From contig NZ_CP120233.1 of the NCBI RefSeq assembly GCF_030012985.1, positions 3,405,001 to 3,469,000 on the forward strand: a DNA stretch of 64,000 bases, in the 5' to 3' direction. Shown in pieces: positions 39,992-48,506 of the stretch; positions within the stretch are counted from its first letter, which is position 1; the number at the start of each line of letters is the position of its first letter. The position numbers and the translations under genes are program-made. Source of the stretch: Microbulbifer sp. VAAF005 (lineage in GTDB: Bacteria; Pseudomonadota; Gammaproteobacteria; Pseudomonadales; Cellvibrionaceae). Below the pieces are notes generated by a model. It saw nothing but the letters and a program-made list of their open reading frames with translations. It had not been told where the DNA came from and ran no database searches.

Positions 39992-40369
39992 CTACTCTTG
40001 TTCCCGCAGGAAGCGGTGTATCTGGCGGCGTTGCTTTTTATTGGGTCGCTCCTGTTGCATCCCGGCATTGGCTGCCTGTCGCTCGGTTTTCTCTTTTTCC
40101 CGGCGGGCGATACTGTCTTCGGTCTCGCGGTATAAGGTGCGCGCAATCTCGGCGCCGCGCCGCTGATCCGATAGAGCGATTACTTCAACTTCCAGTAAAT
40201 CCCAGCCCTGGCGGATGCTCAGTTTGACACCGGTAGTGACTTCCTTGCTGGCTTTGACCCGCTGGCCATCGGCGTGGACTTTTCCACCTTCGATCGCTTG
40301 CTTGGCAATACTGCGAGTCTTAAAGAAGCGCGCGGCCCAGAGCCACTTATCGATACGTACTTTTTCCAT
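39992..40369 (-). CDS. hslR: Heat-shock protein 15, ribosome-associated S4 protein
   Basis: 125 residues. The N-terminal S4 RNA-binding motif KVRIDKWLWAARFFKTRSIAKQAIEGGKV is followed by a basic tail. Hsp15 recognises free 50S subunits carrying nascent chains and returns them to the cycle. It lies 15 bases downstream of the yrfG stop and belongs to the yrfG-hslR cluster. Confidence 0.95.
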   Translation of the reverse strand: MEKVRIDKWLWAARFFKTRSIAKQAIEGGKVHADGQRVKASKEVTTGVKLSIRQGWDLLEVEVIALSDQRRGAEIARTLYRETEDSIARREKEKTERQAANAGMQQERPNKKQRRQIHRFLREQE

Positions 40370-40384
40370 GGTTTCCTTGTGAAA

Positions 40385-41068
40385 TCAGGCGGACCCGGTG
40401 TCCAGTCTGCTGCGGTTAAAAGCCATGATCTCATCAAAATGATGGATCGCCGGGAAGTTGGTGATTTCCCGTTTGGGCCCGCGGCTATCCGGTTGGCGAA
40501 TACACAATAGGTGGGCGATACCGTAGTCCTGGGCCGCGCTCAGAACAGATTGGTTATCGTCGACAAACAGGGTGTTTTCCGGATCAAATTCCAGGTTATC
40601 TCGCAGGGAGTCCCAGAAATTGGCACTCTCCTTGGCATGCCCATAATCATGGGAGGAGATGATGCCGTCAAACCAGCGGTCGATACCGGTGATCTCCAGC
40701 TTGTGATCCAGCCCTTGACGGTGCGCATTGGTCACAAGGTAGGTGGGCTTTTGCAGTTGTTGCAGGCCGCTCAGAAACGCCTCAGCGTGAGGGCGCAGGG
40801 CGATGCGGGTCTCGATCTCGCGCAATATGCTGAGGATATCCAGCTCCAGTTTTTCCGCCCAGAAGTCCAGGCAGTACCACTCCAGAGTGCCGCGGCGGGC
40901 ATTGATCTCAGCCTCGAGCTTCAGCTGGGCTTCCTGTGGGTCAAAGCCGTGGACTTCAGCGTAGCGCTTGGGCAGGTGCGTGAGCCAAAAATGATTGTCG
41001 TAATGCAAATCCAACAGGGTGCCGTCCATGTCCAGCAATACGGTATCGATACTTCGCCAATCGAGCAT
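40385..41068 (-). CDS. yrfG: GMP/IMP nucleotidase-like HAD hydrolase (YrfG)
   Basis: 227 residues from ATG 41068 (MLDWRSIDTVLLDMDGTLLDL), chosen because the conserved N-terminus starts there; an in-frame ATG lies 19 codons upstream. Motif I is DMDGTLLD (nucleophile Asp in the HAD fold), motif II is VTNAH and motif IV is FVDDNQSV. In E. coli YrfG is a GMP/IMP nucleotidase, and it lies next to hslR and hslO as here. Cytoplasmic. Confidence 0.92.
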   Translation of the reverse strand: MLDWRSIDTVLLDMDGTLLDLHYDNHFWLTHLPKRYAEVHGFDPQEAQLKLEAEINARRGTLEWYCLDFWAEKLELDILSILREIETRIALRPHAEAFLSGLQQLQKPTYLVTNAHRQGLDHKLEITGIDRWFDGIISSHDYGHAKESANFWDSLRDNLEFDPENTLFVDDNQSVLSAAQDYGIAHLLCIRQPDSRGPKREITNFPAIHHFDEIMAFNRSRLDTGSA

Positions 41069-41146
41069 GGGAGCTATGTACCTCTTTGAAATGGGGCGGG
41101 AAGACAAGTTTAGTTGGCTTGCCACTGCCTTCCCGGATCGTTTGCA

Positions 41147-41811
41147 TTATGCCTGGGCGCGGCGGATTCCGTACAGGATACACAGTTGCGCACTGTAGTA
41201 GGTGAGCATGATAGCGGCATCGGCTAGCGGTAGAGGGGTGATGAACTTGTTAATAGCAATCAATGTATCTGAAGTCATAAAGATGACAGCCCCGGCAAAT
41301 AGCAGGGTGGAGTCGCCCTTGTGCATTGCGGCTGCGACCGCCATGGCGAGGATAGCCAACAGGTACGCTAATACCGGCGGGGCTAAATCCCCAGCAGCAG
41401 GGAGGATAATTTGTGCCAAAAGCAGTGCGGCAATCACTACTGGCAGTGTCCGAATAAGAGTGCGCCGATTGGGGGCTCCGCAAAACGCAGGAAGCCCAGC
41501 GCGTAGATTAGCTGGGCAATAAGAAAAGCACCCAGTCCAAACACAAAGTGTTGGGGGAATTGCATTTCGAGGAGTACATCCCCGATGGCGGAGAAACTGA
41601 GGGCTAGGAAAGTGAAAAGTAGGGTTTTGCCCCGCAGCTCTAGTCTGGCAATCACCATTAGACACAGTATTGGCAGTGCTTTCAGCGCGGGCATCCACAA
41701 GTTATCCAATTTCCAGGTATCCAGAAAGATGAATAAAGTGGCACTGACCAGGAACATCGGTAACAGGTAATTACGAAAGTTGTGCTGGGGTGCGGAATTT
41801 TCTACGGGCAT
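41147..41811 (-). pseudogene. YhhN (lysoplasmalogenase-like) membrane protein gene, frameshifted at a G5 run
   Basis: The first frame (41811 down) reads MPVENSAPQHNFRNYLLPMF to YALGFLRFAEPP and then runs out of family sequence. The second frame continues NRRTLIRTLPVVIAALLLAQ to VIFMTSDTLIAINKF and YYSAQLCILYGIRRAQA, the typical YhhN ending. Adding one C to the five-C run of the minus strand (plus 41471-41475) joins them as FAEPPNRRTL, giving about 221 residues. Family members are eight-span membrane proteins; some hydrolyse lysoplasmalogens. Sequencing indel and real pseudogene remain equal options. Confidence 0.82.
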
Positions 41812-42013
41812 AGGTACTTACCTTATTTTTATTTTGTATACCTACCCATCAATTTAACGGTTTTCCTCCGCATCATCGATAGCTTGTACTCTCTAATTCC
41901 AATTGAGTTTTCTCCAGTGCCGGTTGCGGGACATTTCTGGGGTAATATGGAGCATCGAACATACATGCCCGGCAGTTGTTTGCCTTGAGCACTAGTCATG
42001 GAGAGCCTCACCG

Positions 42014-42931
42014 ATGAAAGCGGCCAATATTCTGGAAACAATCGGCAATACCCCCCACGTAAGAATCAATCACCTCTTCCGCCCCGATATAGAGGTTTGG
42101 ATGAAGGTAGAACGCTTTAATCCGGGCAGCAGCATTAAGGACCGAATTGCCTTGGCGATGATTGAGGATGCGGAGCGTCGTGGGGCCCTGCAGCCCGGCG
42201 GGGTAATAATCGAGCCGACCTCTGGTAACACGGGTATTGGGTTGGCGATGGTTGCTGCCGTGAAGGGTTATCGCCTGATCCTGACCATGCCGGAGTCTAT
42301 GTCGGTAGAGCGTCGCCAGGTCATGAAAGCAATGGGCGCAGAATTGGTCCTTACACCTAAAGAGCGCGGTATGGGTGGCGCTATTGCTAAGGCGGAGGAG
42401 TTATTGGCCTCACATGCGAATAGCTGGATGCCCCAACAATTTAATAACCGCGCCAATGCCCAAGTGCACCGGGATATTACCTCCAAGGAAATCTTGGCAG
42501 ATTTTCCTGAGGGACTGGATTATATGATTACCGGAGTGGGGACTGGCGGGCATATCACGGGTTGTGGTGAAGTGTTAAAAGAGCACTTTCCTAAATTACA
42601 GGTCTATGCGGTAGAGCCGGAGAAATCACCGGTGATTAGCGGTGGAGAGAAAGGCCTGCATCGTTTGCAGGGTATCGGCGCTGGCTTTGTACCCCAGGTG
42701 CTCAATACGGAAGTACTCGACGGTACTGTATTGGTGAGTGAGGAAGATAGTTTTGAAATGGCGCGTCGCTGCGCACTAAAAGAGGGAATTTTTGTGGGTA
42801 TCTCCTCCGGTGCCAGCCTTGCGGCCCTGAAAAAGCGCGAGGGTGAGATGGATGCGGGCAGCCGGGTACTGGTGTTCAGCTATGACACTGGTGAGCGCTA
42901 CTTGTCCGTACAGGACCTTTTCTCCGCCTAA
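42014..42931 (+). CDS. cysK: Cysteine synthase A (O-acetylserine sulfhydrylase)
   Basis: 305 residues. PLP-dependent; condenses O-acetylserine with sulfide. The PLP lysine lies in [13 protein letters not shown]; the substrate loop is [23 protein letters not shown] is the phosphate loop. EKSPVISGG favours the CysK subtype, although CysM-type activity cannot be excluded. Cytoplasmic. It is followed 38 bases downstream by cysQ, consistent with a sulfur-assimilation unit. Confidence 0.92.
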   Translation: MKAANILETIGNTPHVRINHLFRPDIEVWMKVERFNPGSSIKDRIALAMIEDAERRGALQPGGVIIEPTSGNTGIGLAMVAAVKGYRLILTMPESMSVERRQVMKAMGAELVLTPKERGMGGAIAKAEELLASHANSWMPQQFNNRANAQVHRDITSKEILADFPEGLDYMITGVGTGGHITGCGEVLKEHFPKLQVYAVEPEKSPVISGGEKGLHRLQGIGAGFVPQVLNTEVLDGTVLVSEEDSFEMARRCALKEGIFVGISSGASLAALKKREGEMDAGSRVLVFSYDTGERYLSVQDLFSA

Positions 42932-42969
42932 GACTTTATAATGATGAGTTCACAGAGTATGGAGTTGTA

Positions 42970-43806
42970 ATGGATAAAGCACTTTTAGAACAGGTGATAG
43001 AAATCTGTAAACGCGCGGGAGAAGCGATTCTCGAGGTGTATCACAACAGCGCTGAGTTGGAAGTCGAGACGAAGAAAGATGATTCCCCAGTAACTGCTGC
43101 AGATCTGGCCGCTCACAAAGTACTGGAGCCGGCGTTGGCACAGCTTATCGAGGGAGTACCGGTTTTATCAGAAGAGCAGGAAATGCCCTCGTTCGAAGAG
43201 CGCAGTCAGTGGCAGCGTTACTGGATTGTCGATCCGCTCGATGGCACCAAAGAATTTATCCGACGCAACGGTGAATTTACCGTAAATGTCGCGTTAATCG
43301 AAAATGGCGAGCCCGTTTTGGGGGTGGTGTACGTACCGGTACTGAATATCACTTATGCCGGCTGCAAGGGCGAAGGGGCCTTTAAACGCGATGCCAATGG
43401 CGAAACTGAAATTCGGGTGCGCCCACTGAAGCCGCGCCTGGATAATAGTGAAGTTGTTGAACTTGTGGCCAGCCGCAGCCATGGAACCGGCACCGTCGAC
43501 CAGTTGGTACAACGTATCGAGTCTGAACTGGGAGCTGTTGAGTGCAAAAATATGGGCTCCTCGCTGAAATTATGCCTGGTTGCTGAGGGTGCAGCAGATC
43601 TGTACCCGCGTCTCGCACCTACTTGCGAGTGGGATACTGCGGCAGCTCAGGCTGTAGTTGAAGCAGCAGGTGGTATTGTTGTGGACGAAGAGTTTAATTT
43701 GTTGCGCTACAACACCAAAGACTCTCTGCTAAATCCCTTTTTCTATGTAATTGGCGACTCTTCTTTTGATTGGCAATCCCTACTGCTGGATAAGTCCGCT
43801 GCTTAG
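42970..43806 (+). CDS. cysQ: 3'(2'),5'-bisphosphate nucleotidase CysQ
   Basis: 278 residues of the inositol-monophosphatase fold. DPLDGTKEFI (metal-binding DPxDG), the SEEQ box and EWDTAAAQAVVEAAGG are all present. CysQ removes the toxic 3'-phosphoadenosine 5'-phosphate formed in sulfate assimilation, which fits its position after cysK. The ATG has GGAG shortly before it. Confidence 0.95.
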   Translation: MDKALLEQVIEICKRAGEAILEVYHNSAELEVETKKDDSPVTAADLAAHKVLEPALAQLIEGVPVLSEEQEMPSFEERSQWQRYWIVDPLDGTKEFIRRNGEFTVNVALIENGEPVLGVVYVPVLNITYAGCKGEGAFKRDANGETEIRVRPLKPRLDNSEVVELVASRSHGTGTVDQLVQRIESELGAVECKNMGSSLKLCLVAEGAADLYPRLAPTCEWDTAAAQAVVEAAGGIVVDEEFNLLRYNTKDSLLNPFFYVIGDSSFDWQSLLLDKSAA

Positions 43807-43843
43807 GGTGTGACGCCAATAAACATATAGAGAGTATTTTTGT

Positions 43844-43870
43844 GCCTCCACCACCACTGGTGGAGGCTTT
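43844..43870 (+). terminator. Hairpin after cysQ
   Basis: GCCTCCACCA (43844-43853) pairs perfectly with TGGTGGAGGC (43858-43867) around CCAC, followed by TTT. It lies 37 bases after the cysQ stop. The T-run is short, so termination may be partial. Confidence 0.7.
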
Positions 43871-43910
43871 AAAGGGGATCTGGATATTTCCAAATTCAGG
43901 AGACTCACTG

Positions 43911-44114
43911 ATGTCTGGACCCGATCTGCGCTTTAACCAGGATAAAGGTGAAATTCGCTGTTTGCGTCGGGAACTGGAGGAGGAAATAAGCTGGTTACAG
44001 CGGCATTTTGAAGCCCTCTCCAATGCAGTCGATGCAAATGATATTGCATTGCGGCGCACCTATAACAGCATGCTATTTTCCCGCCGGGCCCTATTAGGTA
44101 GGATGCCCCGTTAA
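43911..44114 (+). CDS. Small hypothetical protein (67 aa), helical
   Basis: 67 residues with start ATG 43911 preceded by AGGAGA at seven bases. It reads MSGPDLRFNQDKGEIRCLRR then ELEEEISWLQRHFEALSNAV, a charged amphipathic helix likely to form a coiled coil, and a basic end. No family recognised. It could be a small DNA- or protein-binding regulator; this is speculation. Confidence 0.55.
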   Translation: MSGPDLRFNQDKGEIRCLRRELEEEISWLQRHFEALSNAVDANDIALRRTYNSMLFSRRALLGRMPR

Positions 44115-44333
44115 CTAAATTCCAAATATTTTCTTGTGTGAAAAACTGTAGTGCTGCAGGTTTTAATTTGAATGCGGCAGTTCTTCCTACTTAATGCTGT
44201 CACTTATAGTGTTTAATCTGTACCAGCGCGAAATATTATTTCCTGGCTAATTAGCTAATTTCTTTGCCAAATTCCCCCGTAAAATGCAAAGCAGTCTACG
44301 CTTTGGAAAGCTAATACATAAGAGTATTTTTCA

Positions 44334-44591
44334 ATGCGCTACCCGGTTGTGGTGCACAATATTGAGTATGCCGGATTCGGTGCCATTGCGCCGGATCTAC
44401 CCCATTGCCACTGCCATGCCGATACCCTTGAGGGAACTCTGCAAAAAATGGCTGAAACTATTTTCCTGCGTCTTGAAGAGCTTCGCCAGGCAGGACAACC
44501 AATGCCGCAGGCTGGCGATGTAGATGACCTGAAGAAAAATCCGGCTTTCGTGGGAGGCGTCTGGGCAATTATTGATGTAGAGACAACTTGA
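44334..44591 (+). CDS. HicB-family protein without a neighbouring HicA
   Basis: 85 residues. The fold begins MRYPVVVHNIEYAGFGAIAPDLPHCHCHADTLEGTLQKMAETI, the RNase-H-like HicB core (strand, AxxPDLPG-type turn, then a helix with LEEA-like spacing). The antitoxin usually pairs with a small HicA toxin, but I see no HicA within 500 bases either side. It lacks a recognisable helix-turn-helix. It may be a solitary HicB-like protein of another role. Confidence 0.75.
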   Translation: MRYPVVVHNIEYAGFGAIAPDLPHCHCHADTLEGTLQKMAETIFLRLEELRQAGQPMPQAGDVDDLKKNPAFVGGVWAIIDVETT

Positions 44592-44638
44592 AATAATTCA
44601 TAGGCTTTATGATGACTGGTTTTCAGATGTGAGTGGCG

Positions 44639-45244
44639 ATGATAAAGCTATCCGTCTACCTGCTTTCCTTTTTTATAGCTGCGACCAGTTATGGATTCGA
44701 GGCGAATAATCCTTTTGATGGTGTCGCTACAGGAGAGTACCGGATTATCGGTACTGTTGGTTTTGGGAGTGGCGAGCAGCAGCTAAATAAGCAGCGGGAT
44801 TCATTTGGCTATGCCAGCCTTGGGATTACGCCTGCAGTGGGAGTCTGGCAAGTTGAGCTGCGGGCGTCACATTTCGATGATAATCATGTCACAGTAGATC
44901 AGGTAGGTTTAAATTTTAAAATTGATTTTACCCTGAATTGTCACGTTCAATGTCTCTATTGGATGGTGGGATATAATTATGCTGATGTGGATTTGAATAA
45001 TGTTATAAGAAGAGGCTATTGGTATCGAGAATACCCACCATTCTATCCGGATGACCGCTATATCTATATTATTGATGCCAGTGGCAGTGATACCTTTTGG
45101 AATGCCGGAGTGGGTTACCGAATTATGTGGACTCAGGATTTCGATACTTCATTAGAGTATAACTACAATAATATTGGCAAAATTGAACGTGTTAATCTCG
45201 GGCATCTGCGCACCCTGAGTTTGAATTTTTCCTACCGATTTTAG
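44639..45244 (+). CDS. Predicted outer-membrane beta-barrel protein
   Basis: 201 residues from ATG 44639 (an alternative GTG lies two codons upstream). A signal peptide (LSVYLLSFFIAATSYG) is followed by alternating amphipathic strands such as YASLGITPAVGVWQVELRAS, FWNAGVGYRIMWTQDFDTSL and a terminal LRTLSLNFSYRF ending in Phe, the hallmark of beta-barrel assembly substrates. About eight strands are possible. No family is recognised; an OmpA/OmpX-like or porin-like size is plausible. Confidence 0.7.
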   Translation: MIKLSVYLLSFFIAATSYGFEANNPFDGVATGEYRIIGTVGFGSGEQQLNKQRDSFGYASLGITPAVGVWQVELRASHFDDNHVTVDQVGLNFKIDFTLNCHVQCLYWMVGYNYADVDLNNVIRRGYWYREYPPFYPDDRYIYIIDASGSDTFWNAGVGYRIMWTQDFDTSLEYNYNNIGKIERVNLGHLRTLSLNFSYRF

Positions 45245-45326
45245 TATGTTTTCCACTTTTTAATTTATTTTTAAATAATTTATTCGTAGAAATTTCTTAA
45301 TTAAATTCTTATTTTGGGGGGATGGC

Positions 45327-45349
45327 AAAGGGGGCTTGGAGCCCCCAAT
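45327..45349 (-). terminator. Terminator-like hairpin after oprC
   Basis: On the minus strand GGGGGCT pairs with AGCCCCC (plus 45330-45336 with 45340-45346) around CCA, followed by TTTG. It lies within 10 bases of the oprC stop. The T-run is only three bases. Confidence 0.6.
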
Positions 45350-45354
45350 AGCTT

Positions 45355-47508
45355 TTAAATTCGATAAATGGCTTTTAGCCAGAAGGTGCGTCCCGGTTCG
45401 TTAACCCGGGTCAACTGGTCGAAACCAATAATATTAGCCCCAGAGCGACTGATATGCTCTGCGTAAGTCTCATCGAATAGGTTATCGATACCGGTAGTTA
45501 CCAATACACTTTTACTGGGTTTCCAGCCGGCATTGATGGAAATGACGTTGGCAGAGTCGGTTGCACCAATATCCTGGCCAACAATATTGCCTTTGCCGAT
45601 ATCCACTCGATCCTGGCTTGCAATAGCGCGCCATAAAACACCTGCTGACCACTGGGCCTGCTCATAGTAGAGTCCCAGGCGGCCCTCCAGAGGAGGCAGT
45701 TGTGCCAGGGTGGTGCCATCGGTTTCGTTGGCACCGCGAACTGATGTTACGGTGAATTCAGTGCGCCATTGCTCGCTGAGCTGGTAAGAGGAGTCAAACT
45801 CCAAACCCCAGGAGCGCGCCTGGATGTTTCTGACAATGGAGGTGGTGCGAGTATCGGAGGAGTCCATACTATCCATACTCATACTGCTCATAGAATCCAT
45901 GCTACTCATTACTGCTGCTTTTTCGTAATCCGTCTCAACCATCAGGTAGTCATCAATCTGATTGACGAATCCGGAGACACTGGCGGAGAGTTTTTCACCG
46001 CGATAGATATAGCCGATATCCAGCTGGGTGGTCTTTTCTGATTCGATATCCAGTGCGCTGTAGGAGTCTGCTGTCTCGTAGGAAAAAATTTCCCAATAAT
46101 CAGGGAAGCGCTCGGTGTAGCCGAGCCCGGCAAAGAGTGTGGCAGAACTATTGGGGCCGCTCTCGAGACCATATTCATAGCGCAGGAAGCCGCTGCTCAA
46201 TAGCTCTGAGCGAGTTTCTCCCGCAGTTGGGTTATCCACTGAGGACATCATGGATAGAGCAACCTCATCGCGGAGATCTTTTACTTCCCAATCATCCACT
46301 CGTGCGCCGGCAATCCAGCGCTGATTGGCTGCGACCTGCCAGCTGACCTCGGAAAATAACCCCAGCTGGCTAAATTCGGCATCGGCTTCTCGTTCCATAT
46401 CCCGGTAGTCCATAGAGGACTGGTCCATGGTCGAGCGGCCGGTGTGGCGATTTTCCCGGGCATCAATGCCACTGGTCAGTTCTACGTCGTCCATAGGCGT
46501 AAACATCAGAGCCATCTTGAAGCCTGTGGTCTCGCTATCGAGATTCATGACCATGGGGGTAGCGGTGCTGGATAGCTCGCGCAGGCTGTAGTTATCCATG
46601 ATGTGGTCGATGTAGTTGTAGTAGGCCTGGAGCTCAATTGAGTCGAGCCAGCTACTGATATTGCTGCGGACATATTTAGCTTTGTGGCTCTCACGGGCAA
46701 ACTTGGAACCGTCGACTCCCCGATCTGCATAGGCAGCTTCACCATCGCTAAATACAGTATCAAACTCGACCCGTGTATCGTCGCTGGGTGTCCAGGCCAA
46801 ATTGACCTGGCTGCTCCAGCGCTCATAACTGGAATTTACCTCATTGCCATCCCCGTCTTCGTAGTCGTCCGCAGATGCCGAGGTCGAGGAGCTGCGGATA
46901 GAAAACTGCGGCGAACTATAGGAGATATCGAATAGACCATCGCGGCGCTCGGCACTGGCGCCGAGCAGGCTCGCATGCATATTCCAGTCACTTTCAGTGG
47001 GGCGCTCCTGCTGCTGATTAAACACAACTACGCCGGCGGAATTTCCCGGGCCATAGAGGACGCTCTGTGGCCCTTTAATAACTTCAAGTTCGTCCATTGC
47101 CTCGGGAAAAATATAGGCTGTAGGTGGGTCCATTCGGCTGGGACAACCACCCGCCATTGTTTCTCCATCCACTACCATTCCCAGGCGCGAGCCCCCCATT
47201 CCGCGAAGCATCGGATCGCCACTGGTGCCGCCTTTACGCACTACGGAAAATCCCGGAATTGTTTTCAGGTAGTCGGCGCCGTCATTGGCAGGTAATGGCT
47301 GACGGGGTTTTTTCGGGTCGGTTACCAGGTTGAGGGGGAGTTCAGTCTTTACCCCAGTAACCACCATTTGTTCCATTTCACTATCTTTTAATGGTTCTGG
47401 CTCTTCGGATTCTTCCGCTGCGAGATGTGCTGAAAAGGTACAGCAGGCAGCGAGTGCCAGGCTGAGAGGTTTTTTCAGAAAAATTTTTGCGTTGATGCTC
47501 TGATGCAT
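45355..47508 (-). CDS. oprC: TonB-dependent copper receptor, OprC family
   Basis: 717 residues from ATG 47508 (MHQSINAKIFLKKPLSLALA). A frame open upstream to 47589 is leader. The N-terminal plug has GADYLKTIPGFSVVRKGGTS, GGCPSRMDPPTAYIFPEAMD and VIKGPQSVLYGPGNSAGVVV, the hallmark of OprC-type copper receptors. A 22-strand barrel with a C-terminal aromatic end (WLKAIYRI) follows. An extracellular stretch is rich in Met, Ser and Asp (SSMDSMSSMSMDSMDSSD), plausible copper ligands. It imports copper across the outer membrane with TonB energy. It lies beside a DUF2946 gene. Confidence 0.92.
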   Translation of the reverse strand: MHQSINAKIFLKKPLSLALAACCTFSAHLAAEESEEPEPLKDSEMEQMVVTGVKTELPLNLVTDPKKPRQPLPANDGADYLKTIPGFSVVRKGGTSGDPMLRGMGGSRLGMVVDGETMAGGCPSRMDPPTAYIFPEAMDELEVIKGPQSVLYGPGNSAGVVVFNQQQERPTESDWNMHASLLGASAERRDGLFDISYSSPQFSIRSSSTSASADDYEDGDGNEVNSSYERWSSQVNLAWTPSDDTRVEFDTVFSDGEAAYADRGVDGSKFARESHKAKYVRSNISSWLDSIELQAYYNYIDHIMDNYSLRELSSTATPMVMNLDSETTGFKMALMFTPMDDVELTSGIDARENRHTGRSTMDQSSMDYRDMEREADAEFSQLGLFSEVSWQVAANQRWIAGARVDDWEVKDLRDEVALSMMSSVDNPTAGETRSELLSSGFLRYEYGLESGPNSSATLFAGLGYTERFPDYWEIFSYETADSYSALDIESEKTTQLDIGYIYRGEKLSASVSGFVNQIDDYLMVETDYEKAAVMSSMDSMSSMSMDSMDSSDTRTTSIVRNIQARSWGLEFDSSYQLSEQWRTEFTVTSVRGANETDGTTLAQLPPLEGRLGLYYEQAQWSAGVLWRAIASQDRVDIGKGNIVGQDIGATDSANVISINAGWKPSKSVLVTTGIDNLFDETYAEHISRSGANIIGFDQLTRVNEPGRTFWLKAIYRI

Positions 47509-47711
47509 GGTTTTCAATCCTTTTCGCTGGCGTTTCGAACACGCAGCAGTGAGCGCGCAGGCCTGAGTAATATTTGGCGCACGCGACATATCCCCACCTG
47601 AAAAAGTGGTCGTATTTTGGCAAGATCCAAAGCGCTGAAAATGTTAAGACAGCAATGAGACTTGCGGTCCACAGCGAACTGCGGAGTGATGATGTTGGAA
47701 TAAAAAAGGAA

Positions 47712-48178
47712 TTAAACCGGGGGGCGCGAATCAGTGGGCGGCTGTAAGCGTTAGAGATAACGTGGAAAAAAGCCGGATAAGAGGGCGGTTGAGTAAAACC
47801 GGTTAGGACTATTTCCAGTTCTGTTGTTTGTGCGCTGGCAATACTGGCAGCGGCGGAAAAATTACAATGGTTATCGGCAAATGAGTGAGCGGTAAGCGTA
47901 TCGTGGTTGTGGCTTGAAGAGTGGTCGCCGTGATGATCGCTGTGGGAATTCGCTTTGAGGGCATTGAGCAATAATGCGCTGCGGCTATCGCCATGGCAGA
48001 GCCCATAGGGCGTTCCCGCTGCAAAATCTGCCGGCATAAAACCGGCAGGAACCAGGCCTCGCGCGCTGAGAAATACCAGCAATAGCAATAGCGCCTGCCA
48101 CTGGGACAGACGGGAACAGTATTGGATGGTGCGCTTACCGCTCATAAATAAGAAGGTCTGTACTTTGCCCGGGCCCAT
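47712..48178 (-). CDS. DUF2946 family protein, probably frameshifted near its C-terminus
   Basis: As sequenced, the frame begins MGPGKVQTFLF, with M12 (48145, MSGKRTIQYC) as the likelier start, and runs on to 47381. DUF2946 members end with the motif RAPP or RGPP. Here the segment SRPLIRAPR is followed by 110 unrelated residues because a six-C run of the minus strand (plus 47719-47724) is one base short. With seven C it reads IRAPPV and stops at 47712, as expected. Otherwise the reading frame would overlap the oprC gene by 128 bases. His-rich SHSDHHGDH suggests metal binding. It has a membrane segment (ALLLLLVFLSA) and is associated with copper genes. Confidence 0.75.
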
Positions 48179-48506
48179 TTTAAATACCCGGAGATGAGTA
48201 ACAAGAGGTTAACGGGTGATACAGCAAAGTGCCACTGCCCCAAGTTAACTTTTGCGAACTAATACGAGGTAAATTGAGCTTTATCAGGTTTTGTTGGAAT
48301 TTAATTTCTTTTCTTCAGCGCATTCTAAAAATAAATCTAACTTTGCTGGAAGCTAAAGGTTCCAGGAGGTAGCGCGCTCAATAAGAGATTCCCGGGATTG
48401 GGGAGAGTTCCCGGACAGCCCTGGATTATTGTGAGTAGTGGGAAGGTTATAGAGAAGGTTTAAATAGTGGGGGCTCGGAGAGTCCCCACTCGGTGAATTT
48501 GACGAT
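48179..48506. other. Intergenic region between DUF2946 and the MoxR-operon end
   Basis: About 330 bases without a gene. A loose hairpin AGTGGGG/CCCCACT (48466-48472 with 48484-48490) may act as terminator for the DUF58 gene. I do not see a CueR- or CopR-type operator. Confidence 0.55.

Noticed and set aside
44284..44523. Possible HicA in the other frame overlapping the HicB-like gene
   Set aside because: No HicA signature, and it is contained largely within the HicB frame.
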